Source: Mucilaginibacter sp.
Lineage (GTDB): Bacteria > Bacteroidota > Bacteroidia > Sphingobacteriales > Sphingobacteriaceae
Length of the DNA stretch: 54,988 bases
Assembly: GCA_025352225.1 (NCBI GenBank)
Contig: JANXTT010000114.1
Location: forward strand, 1-54,988
Direction: 5' to 3'
Every line of letters starts with the position of its first letter. Within the stretch, counting starts at the first letter, position 1. The notes under the pieces were generated by a model that did not search any database, was not told the DNA's origin, and was given only the letters and a program-made list of their open reading frames with translations. Positions 29,181 through 38,990 of the stretch are shown here, one piece after another. Position numbers and translations under genes: made by a program.

Positions 29181-29618
29181 ATGATGATGAGCGAACTGAA
29201 AATTGCCATTGGATCAGACCATGCAGGCTTTGGTTATAAAGAGCAATTACTTAAAACGCTAAAAGTAAAACAGCTAAAAGATTTTGGTACGCATAGCCCG
29301 GATTCTGTAGATTATCCGGACTTTGCCCACCCTGTTGCTTTGGCTGTTGAAAGTGGCGAATTTGATTTGGGTATTTTAGTTTGCGGAAGTGCGAATGGCG
29401 TTGCTATAACCGCTAATAAACATCAGGGCATACGAGCTGCCATCTGCTGGAACGAAGAGTTGGCCAGCTTGGCCCGAAGGCATAACAATGCCAATATCGT
29501 TTGCATCCCCGAACGGTTTATATCATTTGAACTTGCCCAAAAAATTGTAGAAACATTTTTCACTACCGAATTTGAAGGCGGCAGGCATGGTAACCGCGTA
29601 AATAAAATATCATGTTAG
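29181..29618 (+). CDS. rpiB: Ribose-5-phosphate isomerase B
   Basis: 145-aa enzyme of the RpiB/LacAB family interconverting ribose-5-P and ribulose-5-P. Motifs are IGSDHAGFGYKE (residues 10-21) with the substrate-binding Asp-His, DYPDFAHPVA, catalytic Cys68 in VCGSANG, and the C-terminal GGRHGNRVNKI. Two further ATGs (29184, 29187) directly follow, so the true start could be shifted by one or two codons. Only 6 bp after tatC, so likely co-transcribed. Confidence 0.95.
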   Translation: MMMSELKIAIGSDHAGFGYKEQLLKTLKVKQLKDFGTHSPDSVDYPDFAHPVALAVESGEFDLGILVCGSANGVAITANKHQGIRAAICWNEELASLARRHNNANIVCIPERFISFELAQKIVETFFTTEFEGGRHGNRVNKISC

Positions 29619-29727
29619 TGCCTATTTACTAGTTTCTTTTTTATGAAATTTCGCTTAATTGTATAATCTTTTAGTGTGGCCTTGGGGTTAATCCTTAAAA
29701 TTATTAAAAAAGTATTAATTTAGCTAA

Positions 29728-31113
29728 ATGACAACCATTGCGGAAGAGTTTATAGTTGCGTCTGAAAATAAGGTTTTCGATACAGATCATCGCAAAATTA
29801 TCAATTATAACATTGGTAAATATGATACTGCCGTATCCAGGGGTTTATCAGAAATTATTAATCTGGAAAACGCTAAACGCAAGGCTCATGTAATTAAGTG
29901 GAAAACCATCGAGAACCTGGATAAGTTTTTGCCTGAGTTTGAAGCTAACTTCCAACGCCGTGGCGGTAAAGTGATCTGGGCAAATGATGCCGAAGAGGCT
30001 CAGCGCGAGATCATGAATATTATGAAAAGGGCCGGAGCAAAAACCGTTGTCAAATCTAAATCAATGGTTACCGAAGAGATTCATTTAAACGAATTTTTGG
30101 AAACCAATCATATCGAATCGCTCGAAACCGACCTTGGCGAATATATAGTACAATTACTGGGGCAAAAGCCTTACCATATTGTTACCCCGGCTATGCATCT
30201 TTCAAAAGAAGATATCGCCAAATTATTTAATGAACGTTTTGGAACACCAATAGACGCAACCCCCGAACAAATTACTCTAAAAGCCAGAGAACTGCTAAGG
30301 GAAAAGTATCTTACTGCCGATGTTGGCATTACCGGGGCAAATTTTCTAATAGCCGATACGGGCAGCATCGCGATAAGCGAGAATGAAGGTAATGCCCGCT
30401 TAACCACCACGTTCCCTAAAATTCATATCGCTATAGTAGGTATCGAAAAAATTATCCCTTCAATAGTTGATCTGGATCTTTTTTGGCCCATGTTGTCTAC
30501 CCATGGTACCGGTCAGAATTTAACGGTATACAATTCCATTTTAAGCGGGCCAAGGCAACCCAATGAAACTGATGGCCCCGAAGAAATGTATGTAATATTG
30601 CTTGATAACGGGCGTACCAACCTGCTTGCACAAAAAGAGCAACGGCAAGGCTTGTATTGCATACGTTGCGGTGCCTGCCTCAACGCTTGCCCCATATATA
30701 AAAATGTAGGCGGCCATACTTATAATACGCCTTACAGTGGCCCCATAGGCTCTGTAATAACCCCGCATATGCGTGGCATGGAAGATTTTAAACATTTAAG
30801 TTACGCATCAAGTTTATGCGGCCGTTGCTCTGAGGTTTGCCCAGTAAAAATTGATATCCATAAAATGCTGTTGCTTAACCGCAGGGATGCTGTGAAAGAA
30901 AACCTTGTTCCCCAAAAAGAAAAATGGAGTTGGGCCATATGGAAAAAAGCCATGCTTAGCCGTAAACTAACCGATTTTTTAGGTGGTAAAACCAAGAATA
31001 GCATCCTTAGCATCTTCTTCAAAAAAACTTGGGGGCATTTTAGGCAAATGCCTAAGGTTGCTGATAAATCATTCAGTAAACTTTGGGAAGAAAAAAATAA
31101 GGTTGGCGAATAA
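29728..31113 (+). CDS. lutB: LutB-like lactate utilisation iron-sulfur protein
   Basis: 461-aa protein: an N-terminal LUD (DUF162) domain (about residues 60-290, with KSKSMVTEEIHLNEFLE and IADTGSIAISENEGNARL) followed by a ferredoxin-like part with Cys311-x2-Cys314-x2-Cys317-x3-Cys321-Pro and a second set Cys364-x2-Cys367-x3-Cys371-Pro. This is the LutB layout; in LutABC it helps oxidise L-lactate to pyruvate. The usual lutA (Cys-rich Fe-S) and lutC (LUD-only) genes are not next to it: rpiB lies upstream and DUF3857 genes downstream. The C-terminal 90 residues are basic. Confidence 0.92.
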   Translation: MTTIAEEFIVASENKVFDTDHRKIINYNIGKYDTAVSRGLSEIINLENAKRKAHVIKWKTIENLDKFLPEFEANFQRRGGKVIWANDAEEAQREIMNIMKRAGAKTVVKSKSMVTEEIHLNEFLETNHIESLETDLGEYIVQLLGQKPYHIVTPAMHLSKEDIAKLFNERFGTPIDATPEQITLKARELLREKYLTADVGITGANFLIADTGSIAISENEGNARLTTTFPKIHIAIVGIEKIIPSIVDLDLFWPMLSTHGTGQNLTVYNSILSGPRQPNETDGPEEMYVILLDNGRTNLLAQKEQRQGLYCIRCGACLNACPIYKNVGGHTYNTPYSGPIGSVITPHMRGMEDFKHLSYASSLCGRCSEVCPVKIDIHKMLLLNRRDAVKENLVPQKEKWSWAIWKKAMLSRKLTDFLGGKTKNSILSIFFKKTWGHFRQMPKVADKSFSKLWEEKNKVGE

Positions 31114-31197
31114 AAGAAACGCCAGATCTATTGTCTTATTTAAATAGTATTTCGAAAAAATAAATTTTAGCAGCATCAATGCTATTGACAGATATTT

Positions 31198-31228
31198 TTT
31201 GATATTAAGCTAATGCTTATTATCTTAG
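31198..31228 (+). promoter_or_regulatory. Bacteroidota-type promoter for the transglutaminase-fold pair
   Basis: TTTG (31198-31201) and TATCTTAG (31221-31228, seven of eight consensus matches) are 19 bp apart, 23 bp before the ATG at 31252. Confidence 0.65.
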
Positions 31229-31251
31229 AGCAGCAATAAGCCCCCTAACTA

Positions 31252-33126
31252 ATGTTTAAAACTAACGCCAGCATTATTTTTATCTTGTTTTGTTCTGTGG
31301 CGAATGCCTTTGCGCTCCCTAAAGAAAAAAATGTAACCATATCTTCTTGCAACCAAATTTATGAGTTTGTATATAATAAAAAGACAAACCAGGTAGAAAT
31401 CAAAGAAAAGTTGAACACCGTTTATTATTGCAATAGCTATCGCGAAGTAATACCAATACAGGAGATATATAATGACCAGGTATCTATTGACGCGGTAGAT
31501 TATAATTACGATGGCAAGCGCCTTAATAACGTTAAACCTGAATATAGTTATTATAAAGTAAAAGATATATTTTTTTCGGACGAGCGCGTTTGTTATTTCC
31601 CATTGCGCCTTGATAAGAAAGGAGCTGTTGGCAATGTTTATTTCGAAGAAACGGTTAAGGACCCTAAATACTTTAACAATATATTTTTTTCAGAACCTTA
31701 CCGTGTAGCAAATAAAGAAGTGACTATCAAAATTCCGCGATGGATGAAAGTGGAATTAAAAGAGATGAATTTTGCAGGCTATAACATTGCAAAAACCATA
31801 AAATACGATAGCCATAACGATGCCGATATTATTACCTATACAATAACAGATCTTGCAGCTCATCAGGTTGAGGGGAATAGCCCCGGACCTACTTATACAA
31901 TGCCCCATTTGTTTGTTTTATCCCGGTCATCATCGGCCAATGGTACATTGGTTACCTATTTTAACGAGCTAAAGGATCAGTATGGGTGGTATCATCAATT
32001 AACCAAAGATATTGATAACAATAAACCCATTTTAAAAGCAAAAGCAACGGATATCACTAAAAATAGCATTACTGATATAGACAAAATAAAGGCGGTGTTT
32101 TATTGGACGCAGAAAAACATCCATTACCTGGCTTTTGAGAATGGCATGGCAGGCTTTAAACCCGAAAAAGCTGACGAGGTGCTGAGGAAAAACTATGGCG
32201 ATTGCAAAGGCATGGCCCATTTAACTAAGGAACTTTTATGTTCGTTAGGGTATGATGCCCGGCTTTGCTGGATAGGCACCAATCACATCGCCTATGATTA
32301 TAATACACCATCGCTGGCGGTTGATAACCATATGATTTGCGCGTTAATATATAAGGGCAAAACCTATTTTTTAGATGCTACAGAAACTAACCTGGGCTTT
32401 AATGAATATGCTGAACGGATACAGGGGCGGCAAGTATTGATTGAAAACGGTGACCAGTACATTTTAAGCCGTGTGCCGGCCACTACCACAGCACAGAATC
32501 TGGATTTGGAAAAAAGACAGATAACCATTAATGGGAACGATATTGAGGGAAACTCGGAACATATATGGAAAGGCGAAGAAAAAGAATACATGCTCAATGG
32601 TTTAAATGATACCAAGTTGGATAAAACTACTGAGGCTTTTAATAAATATTTATCTAACGGGAACAATGATTATGTGATCAAAGATCTTGTAACATCGGAT
32701 ATTACTGACCTTGATAAAGATCTGAAAGTGAACTATACGTTGTTGTATAAAAACGGCGTATCCCATTTTGGTAAAGATTACTACGTGGATATGGATCAAA
32801 AAAAAGAATTGAACGGATGGAATATTGATACCGCAGAAAGAACGAACGATTACTGGTTCTCCTATAAAATGAATATTTCCAGAGAAACAGAACTGGCAAT
32901 ACCCGCGGGTTATCATGTATCTTCGTTACCTAATAACCTGTCTGTGCAAACCGATAATTATTTATTCAATATACAATACAGCAAACAAAATGATAAAGTA
33001 TTGTATAAAAAAATTATAGCCTTTAAAAATCCGCACCTTACTAAAGCAAAGTTTCAGCAATGGAACACTGACATTGCAAAACTGACCGAAACCTATAACC
33101 AACAACTTGTACTAACCGCCCAATAA
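31252..33126 (+). CDS. Exported DUF3857/transglutaminase-like protein with intact catalytic triad
   Basis: 624-aa exported protein: signal peptide (about residues 1-21, MFKTNASIIFILFCS to AFAL), an N-terminal beta domain of DUF3857 type (about 30-220), a transglutaminase-like domain (about 265-400) and a C-terminal beta domain of DUF3858 type (about 430-624). The papain-like triad is complete: Cys318 in YGDCKGMA, His360 in VDNHMICAL and Asp375 in FLDATET. Such proteins are frequent in Bacteroidota but their substrate is unknown; cross-linking or peptide hydrolysis at the cell surface is possible. The next gene, 6 bp downstream, is a related protein without the triad. Confidence 0.9.
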   Translation: MFKTNASIIFILFCSVANAFALPKEKNVTISSCNQIYEFVYNKKTNQVEIKEKLNTVYYCNSYREVIPIQEIYNDQVSIDAVDYNYDGKRLNNVKPEYSYYKVKDIFFSDERVCYFPLRLDKKGAVGNVYFEETVKDPKYFNNIFFSEPYRVANKEVTIKIPRWMKVELKEMNFAGYNIAKTIKYDSHNDADIITYTITDLAAHQVEGNSPGPTYTMPHLFVLSRSSSANGTLVTYFNELKDQYGWYHQLTKDIDNNKPILKAKATDITKNSITDIDKIKAVFYWTQKNIHYLAFENGMAGFKPEKADEVLRKNYGDCKGMAHLTKELLCSLGYDARLCWIGTNHIAYDYNTPSLAVDNHMICALIYKGKTYFLDATETNLGFNEYAERIQGRQVLIENGDQYILSRVPATTTAQNLDLEKRQITINGNDIEGNSEHIWKGEEKEYMLNGLNDTKLDKTTEAFNKYLSNGNNDYVIKDLVTSDITDLDKDLKVNYTLLYKNGVSHFGKDYYVDMDQKKELNGWNIDTAERTNDYWFSYKMNISRETELAIPAGYHVSSLPNNLSVQTDNYLFNIQYSKQNDKVLYKKIIAFKNPHLTKAKFQQWNTDIAKLTETYNQQLVLTAQ

Positions 33127-33132
33127 TTTTTT

Positions 33133-35361
33133 ATGAAGATCTTTACCTTATCCTTTTTATGTTCATTTTTTATTTGTGCAAACTTGTTTGCCCAAAAAGA
33201 CCAAACCTATGCCCAACATGCGGCTGATATTCAAAAGAAAATATGGGAAGATAAGTCGCCGGAATTTGATGTCAAAACTATTCCGGCAGGTATGGAAAAA
33301 GAAAGCGCGGTAATTATTGCACAACTCACCAACATAGAGCAAACATCAACCGGGAGGCTTAAATTTGCATTTTATATCCCATCAACAGCTACCCGTACCC
33401 ACAGGGTAACAACATTTAGAGAACGGGTAAAGATCAATGATAAAGCTGCCCTGGATAATTTTTCGACCTTGGAATATCAGAAAAGCCTTGATAAAACAAC
33501 ACGTTTTTTTAATTTTAGGTTACTGGACAAAAAAGACATTTATATAGGAGTAAAGATACTTAAGCCTAACGGTTCCGAAGTTATTGTTAATACAGGCGAA
33601 GAGGTTCTTACCAAGAACGAAACCAAAGATCAACAAGGTAAACTCGCAATTCCGGGTTTAGAGGTGGGTGATATATTAGATTATTATGTAAGTAAGGTAG
33701 AATTAGTTGAAGAAGAAACTGGAAGTACAGGTGTTATAAAACGATTATTCTTGTTAGCGAACGAATACCCAATACTTAATTATCAGGTGAGTTTATTGTT
33801 CAACAAAAAACTTATCGTGTCATACATAAATGCTAATAATGCGCCCCCTTTTGTAGAGACAAAGGATACCAATGGCGACCGGATCTTTAATTTAAAACTA
33901 AAAAACCTCCCTAAATACGAAGCTAGTTTATGGACATCGCCATTGAGGCAATACCCTTATATAGAACTTGGCACTAGTTTTTCTGACATTGTTTTTAACC
34001 CGATAAGCGGACTTAGGGAAAAATACGATAAAAATGAATCCAAGTTAGTAAATTCGGTGGCTTCATATGAATCGGGACTGGCAAATGCCAAATTTATATA
34101 CCCTGATATCAAATCAAGGATGAAAAATCATTATTCGTCTGGAAAAGAGTATAAGAACGCCCCATTAGATAGTACCATGAATTTGCTTTATGAGTCGTGG
34201 AAATACAGAACATTTTGTTATTACGATGGCAAGGACATGGATGTTACTAACCGCAGAAATGAGGAGCGTGCCGCAAGTCAGATCAATGTGCTCCAAATGG
34301 CACATACCTTAGTGGACCTGAACATTGATTTCGACATATTAATGGTTTCCCCCAGAACAAACAGTTCATTAGATAACGTTTTCCAGAACAGTGATATGGC
34401 TGCTTTGATAAGGATAAATGGTGGCAGCAAACCATTGTATATGTGTTTTAACGATATTTTTACCCATTTTAACGAGATTCCTCAAATTTATCAGGGAGAG
34501 GATGCTGTTATGATATCACCTAAGCGGAATAGGCTTAACAATTTTGAAATAAGCAGAACTAAGATCCCGGTGATAGCAAGCAAAGAAAATTACATGAATG
34601 CTCAATTAAATGTTTCATTTCTGCCAGATAACATGCAAAAGATCCGGATTGAACGAAACATTAGCGAAGGTGGGTCTTTGCGCCATGATGACCAGGCTAA
34701 TTTAATGCTGATGGAAAAGATCGACGCCTTCTATACCGATCTGCTTAACGGAGACCCCCTAGAAAAGCGCATGTCTAGATATGAAAACGGAAAAAAACTA
34801 GCCATAGAGTATAAAAATGCTTTTGAAAAAGCACGCGAAGATGAGTTGGATAACTTTAAAGGCGAAGTAAAAAATGAATATAATGAGGAACCTCAAAAAT
34901 TTTCAAATTACAAAATCACTGGCGCGGGCCTAACAAGTGCTTCGCCCGTTTTTAGTTTTACGAGCACATTTGTAATGGATAATTTTGTTAAAAAGGCCGG
35001 CAACAATTATATTTTTGAGGTGGGTAAGTTAATGGGGGTCTATACCAAAATTGAAGACAAAGAGCGCCAACGAAAGGTGGATGTTTATATGCCTGCCGCG
35101 CGCACCTTCTCCTATAATATAAATATTACCATCCCTAAAGGGTATCAGGTAAAAGGAGTTGAAGAATTGAACCAGACCAAAAAAAACGCGACCGGGGATG
35201 TGAATGTTAATGCCCAGGTAAACGGCGATATTTTAAATATTAAATTGCAACGCACCTATAACCACAACTATGAACAGGTAACAGAGTGGCCCAAATTAGT
35301 TGAACTTATGGACAACGCATATGCCTTTAGTATTAAAAAGGTGTTGTTTGAAAAGATATAA
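33133..35361 (+). CDS. Exported DUF3857 protein with degenerate transglutaminase-like domain
   Basis: 742-aa partner of the gene before it. Signal peptide at residues 1-20 (MKIFTLSFLCSFFICANLFA), a DUF3857-type domain (about 60-300, with GEEVLTKNETKDQQGKLAIP and GDILDYYVSK), a region matching the transglutaminase fold in position (about 345-470) and a C-terminal beta domain. Where the catalytic Cys would be (GDCK-type motif) it reads NRRNEERAASQINVLQMAH, and no Cys-His-Asp triad is visible, so it is probably inactive as an enzyme and may bind or present substrate to its neighbour. Co-transcribed, gap 6 bp. Confidence 0.82.
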   Translation: MKIFTLSFLCSFFICANLFAQKDQTYAQHAADIQKKIWEDKSPEFDVKTIPAGMEKESAVIIAQLTNIEQTSTGRLKFAFYIPSTATRTHRVTTFRERVKINDKAALDNFSTLEYQKSLDKTTRFFNFRLLDKKDIYIGVKILKPNGSEVIVNTGEEVLTKNETKDQQGKLAIPGLEVGDILDYYVSKVELVEEETGSTGVIKRLFLLANEYPILNYQVSLLFNKKLIVSYINANNAPPFVETKDTNGDRIFNLKLKNLPKYEASLWTSPLRQYPYIELGTSFSDIVFNPISGLREKYDKNESKLVNSVASYESGLANAKFIYPDIKSRMKNHYSSGKEYKNAPLDSTMNLLYESWKYRTFCYYDGKDMDVTNRRNEERAASQINVLQMAHTLVDLNIDFDILMVSPRTNSSLDNVFQNSDMAALIRINGGSKPLYMCFNDIFTHFNEIPQIYQGEDAVMISPKRNRLNNFEISRTKIPVIASKENYMNAQLNVSFLPDNMQKIRIERNISEGGSLRHDDQANLMLMEKIDAFYTDLLNGDPLEKRMSRYENGKKLAIEYKNAFEKAREDELDNFKGEVKNEYNEEPQKFSNYKITGAGLTSASPVFSFTSTFVMDNFVKKAGNNYIFEVGKLMGVYTKIEDKERQRKVDVYMPAARTFSYNINITIPKGYQVKGVEELNQTKKNATGDVNVNAQVNGDILNIKLQRTYNHNYEQVTEWPKLVELMDNAYAFSIKKVLFEKI

Positions 35362-35781
35362 GTGATGAAATCAATTAATGCGATGATATTGCTCTATATG
35401 ATCGAATTATACAGATGCTCAACTAATACAAAAAACATGTACTAACATTTTTAAATAATGTTGATAAAAGTTCAGAAACACTCAATTATATAAATATTAA
35501 TTTCCGGATCATGGGCGATAGCCACTTTGGCAGCCTGATTTAACTTCGGTATAAGATCTCTGTTCGATGGGATGCTTGTTACATACCTGCAATGCGTAAA
35601 TCCATTTTTTGGAAATCAATGAAATAACTTCTTATTATTGTGCAAATGGATTTTACTACTTAAAAAATATATTATTTTATTACATTGTAATTTAATAATC
35701 ATTGTAAACACACCCCTTTTTTTGCTTGGTATAAAAAGGTATTATAAGCGTTTTAAATTATAAGTAAAACACATCAATTCC
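35362..35781. other. 420-bp intergenic region without recognised features
   Basis: Strongly AT-rich stretch between the DUF3857 pair and the GH115 gene. No ORF of coding character, no RNA gene and no convincing hairpin or TTTG/TAnnTTTG pair is seen. It probably carries the promoter of the GH115 gene. Confidence 0.6.
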
Positions 35782-38724
35782 ATGATGAATACATTGTCGC
35801 TTCCATTTAACAGGGTACTAAAAACGGTATATCCCACTAAAATAATAGTGCTCTTTTTTCTGTATATCGCTATACCTGTATCGGCTATTGCTCAAACAGC
35901 CTTAAAAGTTTCTGAACACGGCCAAAAAAAGGATTTTCCATTAATCGAGACCGGCCACGCTGCCAGTATATATGTCGATCAGAACGACTTCCCTGTTGCT
36001 GGAATATCAGCAGGGCTATTTGCCGAGGATGTTAACAGGGTAACCGGTAAAATGCCGGCTTTATATCATGTTTTAAGCGGTATAAAAGGCAATATTATAA
36101 TTATAGGTACAATAGGTAAGTGCCGCGTATTAGATCACTTAATTGCTCAGCATAAGATCGATGTATCTAAAATTCAAAATAAATGGGAATCATATTTGAT
36201 CACTACCATCAATAATCCTATGCCCGGCATCAAAAACGCCCTCATTATAGCGGGAAGCGATCGCCGAGGCACAAGTTTTGGCGTTTTTTCTGTATCCGAG
36301 GCCATAGGCGTTTCCCCATGGTACTGGTGGGCAGACGTTGCTCCATTTAAACACAAACAACTTTATATTAAGGCGGGAAATTATCTTCAGCCTCCGCCAT
36401 CGATAAAATATAGGGGTATATTTATCAACGATGAACGCTTTGGCGGATTAGCTATATGGGCCGCTAAAACTTTCGATCCACAGACAGGAAATATCGGGCC
36501 GAAGACCTATCAAAAGGTTTTTGAACTATTATTAAGGCTTAAAGCTAACTATCTTTGGCCGGCGATGCATCCCGGAACAAGGGCTTTCAATTCCTTTTCT
36601 GAAAATGCAAAAATGGCTGATGACTATGCAATCGTGATGGGTTCTTCCCATTGTGAACAAATGCTGCGGGATAATGAGGCGGAATGGAAAGCTGTTGGAA
36701 CATTTGGGCCATTCGATTATGGAATTAACCGCGGCCAAATGAATGCTTATTGGGAAGAAAGGGTAAAAACAAACGCCCAATACGAAAATATATGGACGAT
36801 AGGCCTGAGAGGTGTTCACGATAGCCAGATGGAAGGCGCTAAAACGCTCGGGGAACGAATTTCATATTGCCAGGCCGCAATTGGTGCCCAGCGGGAGATG
36901 CTGGCAAAATATGTGAACCCTGATTTGCCTAAGGTGCCGCAGGTACTATGCGCCTATAAAGAGGTTTTAGCTATTTATCAAAATGGGCTAAAGCTTCCGG
37001 AAGATGTGACCTTGATGTGGGCAGATGATAATCACGGCTTTATAAGGCAATTATCTAATGAAAAGGAACAACTTCGCGCCGGTGGTTCGGGGGTATACTA
37101 TCATCTTTCTTATCATGGTGACCCGGAAAGCTGGATTTGGCTAAGCTCTATTTCTCCTAAACTTATTGCATATGAAATGGGGAAGGCCTATCAATACAAT
37201 GCCGATAAAATATGGATTTTTAACGTTGGTGATATTAAGCCTGCAGAGAAAGAGATTTCCTTTGCCATGAAAATGGCGTGGAATGCGGATAAATATACGC
37301 CCATGAATGCTAATCAATATATCAGACAATGGTGTGCACAAACTTTCGGAAGCACCACTGCGGATAAGACCGCGTCCATAATGAATGAGTATTACAGATT
37401 AGCATCAACAGGAAAACCGGAGCACGTGGTTTGGAACGACTTTTCGGAATTGGAAATTGAGCATCGGATTAAAAATTATCGCGATATAAGAAAAAAAGCT
37501 ATCGCAATTGCAAAACTGACTCCTAAACGGCTTAAAGATGCCTATTACGAGTTGATACTTTACCCGGTAATGGGAGCGGGATTAATGAATGAATATTTTT
37601 TGTATGCCAAAAGAAGCCTTATAAGAGCCGCCGCCGGAGATACAAGGGCAATGGAAGATGTAAAAAGGTCGAAAATGGCCTATACCGAGCTTAACCAGAT
37701 TACTGAAAAGTACAACCATGAAATTGCATCTGGAAAGTGGGGGCATTTACTTAATTGGAGGCCATATAAAAAACTGGGCTCCACTATTTATGATCTTGAT
37801 ACAGCAACGCTCGAAAAAATTGAAGAAGGAAAAAAAGCGATCGCTCCCGTAGTTGTTGATCTTAACCAAGGAAAATATTCGGGGATGATCACCCTTCAAA
37901 ATAATGCAATTATAAACACAGGCAGCGGCAGGCAAACCCAGCAAACAGGCGGATCGGCATTATTTAACTGGAATGCGTCTAAAGACGGAAAAGTTTCGCT
38001 TTGGTTTAAGTCAACTACTCCCATTATTAAACGATCTTTTAAACCGGAGGAAAATGCTTTTTGGTATGTAAAGATGAACAACAGCCTGGTAACTGGCGCA
38101 GTAATCCCCATAGGCAACATTTGGCATGCTATTGCAATTGGCCCTATTTGGAATAAGATTGGCGATTTTTGGGTGCATAAAGGAAGCAATAAGCTATGGA
38201 TTGCGCAAAGGGATTCGGGAGCAATCATTAATAAAATTTTTATCGGCGCGCAGCCACCTCTGCAACCGGCGTTTAAACAAACTATAGATGCAGGCAGCTT
38301 CGTTAAAAAGCAAGATTCCGGCATGGCTAAAATCGAAACCATTTCCGGTTTGGGCGAAGGAAAGCAAGTATTTTTATATCCATATACATCTCCTGAGTTT
38401 AAATATAGTGAAGTTGCGAAAGCACCGTGGGTTATGTATTATATCCCTCTAAAAAAAGGCCTTAACCATTTGCTATTGAAAGCGCTCCCTACCCAACGTA
38501 TTTATGATGGCAGGCATGTTCAGTATGCTGTTTCAATTAACGATGAAAAACCTGTTGTGATGGATCTGCAGTCTGATGAGTTTAGCCCGGAATGGCAACA
38601 AAATGTTTTACGTGGTTATAACCAAAGAATCATTGACTATAAAGCTCAAAAAACGGGGGTTGCCAATTTGAAAATATATTTAATGGATCCCGGAGTAGTG
38701 ATACAAAATATTAATCTATACTAA
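35782..38724 (+). CDS. Glycoside hydrolase family 115 (xylan alpha-1,2-glucuronidase-like), exported
   Basis: 980-aa exported enzyme. Signal segment at about residues 22-38 (IIVLFFLYIAIPVSAIAQ). The layout matches GH115: an N-terminal alpha/beta domain (about 40-195), a TIM barrel (about 200-520) with YRGIFINDERFGG, RLKANYLWPAMHP, DDYAIVMGSSHCEQML and LMWADDNHGFIRQL, a helical domain, and a C-terminal beta domain (about 800-980). GH115 enzymes remove (4-O-methyl)-glucuronic acid from xylan. The stretch TIGLRGVHDSQMEG stands where many members have an acidic RGEGDE-type motif. ATG occurs twice at the start (35782, 35785). No SusCD pair or other xylanase is next to it. Confidence 0.93.
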   Translation: MMNTLSLPFNRVLKTVYPTKIIVLFFLYIAIPVSAIAQTALKVSEHGQKKDFPLIETGHAASIYVDQNDFPVAGISAGLFAEDVNRVTGKMPALYHVLSGIKGNIIIIGTIGKCRVLDHLIAQHKIDVSKIQNKWESYLITTINNPMPGIKNALIIAGSDRRGTSFGVFSVSEAIGVSPWYWWADVAPFKHKQLYIKAGNYLQPPPSIKYRGIFINDERFGGLAIWAAKTFDPQTGNIGPKTYQKVFELLLRLKANYLWPAMHPGTRAFNSFSENAKMADDYAIVMGSSHCEQMLRDNEAEWKAVGTFGPFDYGINRGQMNAYWEERVKTNAQYENIWTIGLRGVHDSQMEGAKTLGERISYCQAAIGAQREMLAKYVNPDLPKVPQVLCAYKEVLAIYQNGLKLPEDVTLMWADDNHGFIRQLSNEKEQLRAGGSGVYYHLSYHGDPESWIWLSSISPKLIAYEMGKAYQYNADKIWIFNVGDIKPAEKEISFAMKMAWNADKYTPMNANQYIRQWCAQTFGSTTADKTASIMNEYYRLASTGKPEHVVWNDFSELEIEHRIKNYRDIRKKAIAIAKLTPKRLKDAYYELILYPVMGAGLMNEYFLYAKRSLIRAAAGDTRAMEDVKRSKMAYTELNQITEKYNHEIASGKWGHLLNWRPYKKLGSTIYDLDTATLEKIEEGKKAIAPVVVDLNQGKYSGMITLQNNAIINTGSGRQTQQTGGSALFNWNASKDGKVSLWFKSTTPIIKRSFKPEENAFWYVKMNNSLVTGAVIPIGNIWHAIAIGPIWNKIGDFWVHKGSNKLWIAQRDSGAIINKIFIGAQPPLQPAFKQTIDAGSFVKKQDSGMAKIETISGLGEGKQVFLYPYTSPEFKYSEVAKAPWVMYYIPLKKGLNHLLLKALPTQRIYDGRHVQYAVSINDEKPVVMDLQSDEFSPEWQQNVLRGYNQRIIDYKAQKTGVANLKIYLMDPGVVIQNINLY

Positions 38725-38990
38725 CCTGATGATCCGGTTGAATTTATTGACAAATACCTATGTGTGTTTTTAGTTGGTATCAAGCCTGTTTTTTTTAAAA
38801 TCTTCCTACTTGATCAAAAACAGGACATGGGTAAAAATGGGTATTTTTTTAAAATCATCTTGCTCTTTAATTCTTCTGCTACTCAAAAAGGCCATATTCC
38901 ATTATGAAGCTCCAATAACCAATAACATAAAGATACGTAAAACTTGGCAAATTGTTGGGTAGTTATTTGCACTTAATAGGTCAGTACAAT
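38725..38990. other. Intergenic region with a dispersed-motif copy
   Basis: From 38825 it carries ACATGGGTAAAAATGGGTA, identical to the head of the 96-bp tandem units at 20084, preceded at about 38775 by TTGGTATCAAG, which also occurs upstream of the copy at 21840. A short ORF over it has no coding character. Confidence 0.6.

Noticed and set aside
37896..38342. 148-aa minus-strand ORF
   Set aside because: Antisense to the conserved GH115 gene with no recognisable domain.
38774..38962. 62-aa plus-strand ORF in the gap after GH115
   Set aside because: Covers the dispersed motif and has no domain or promoter.
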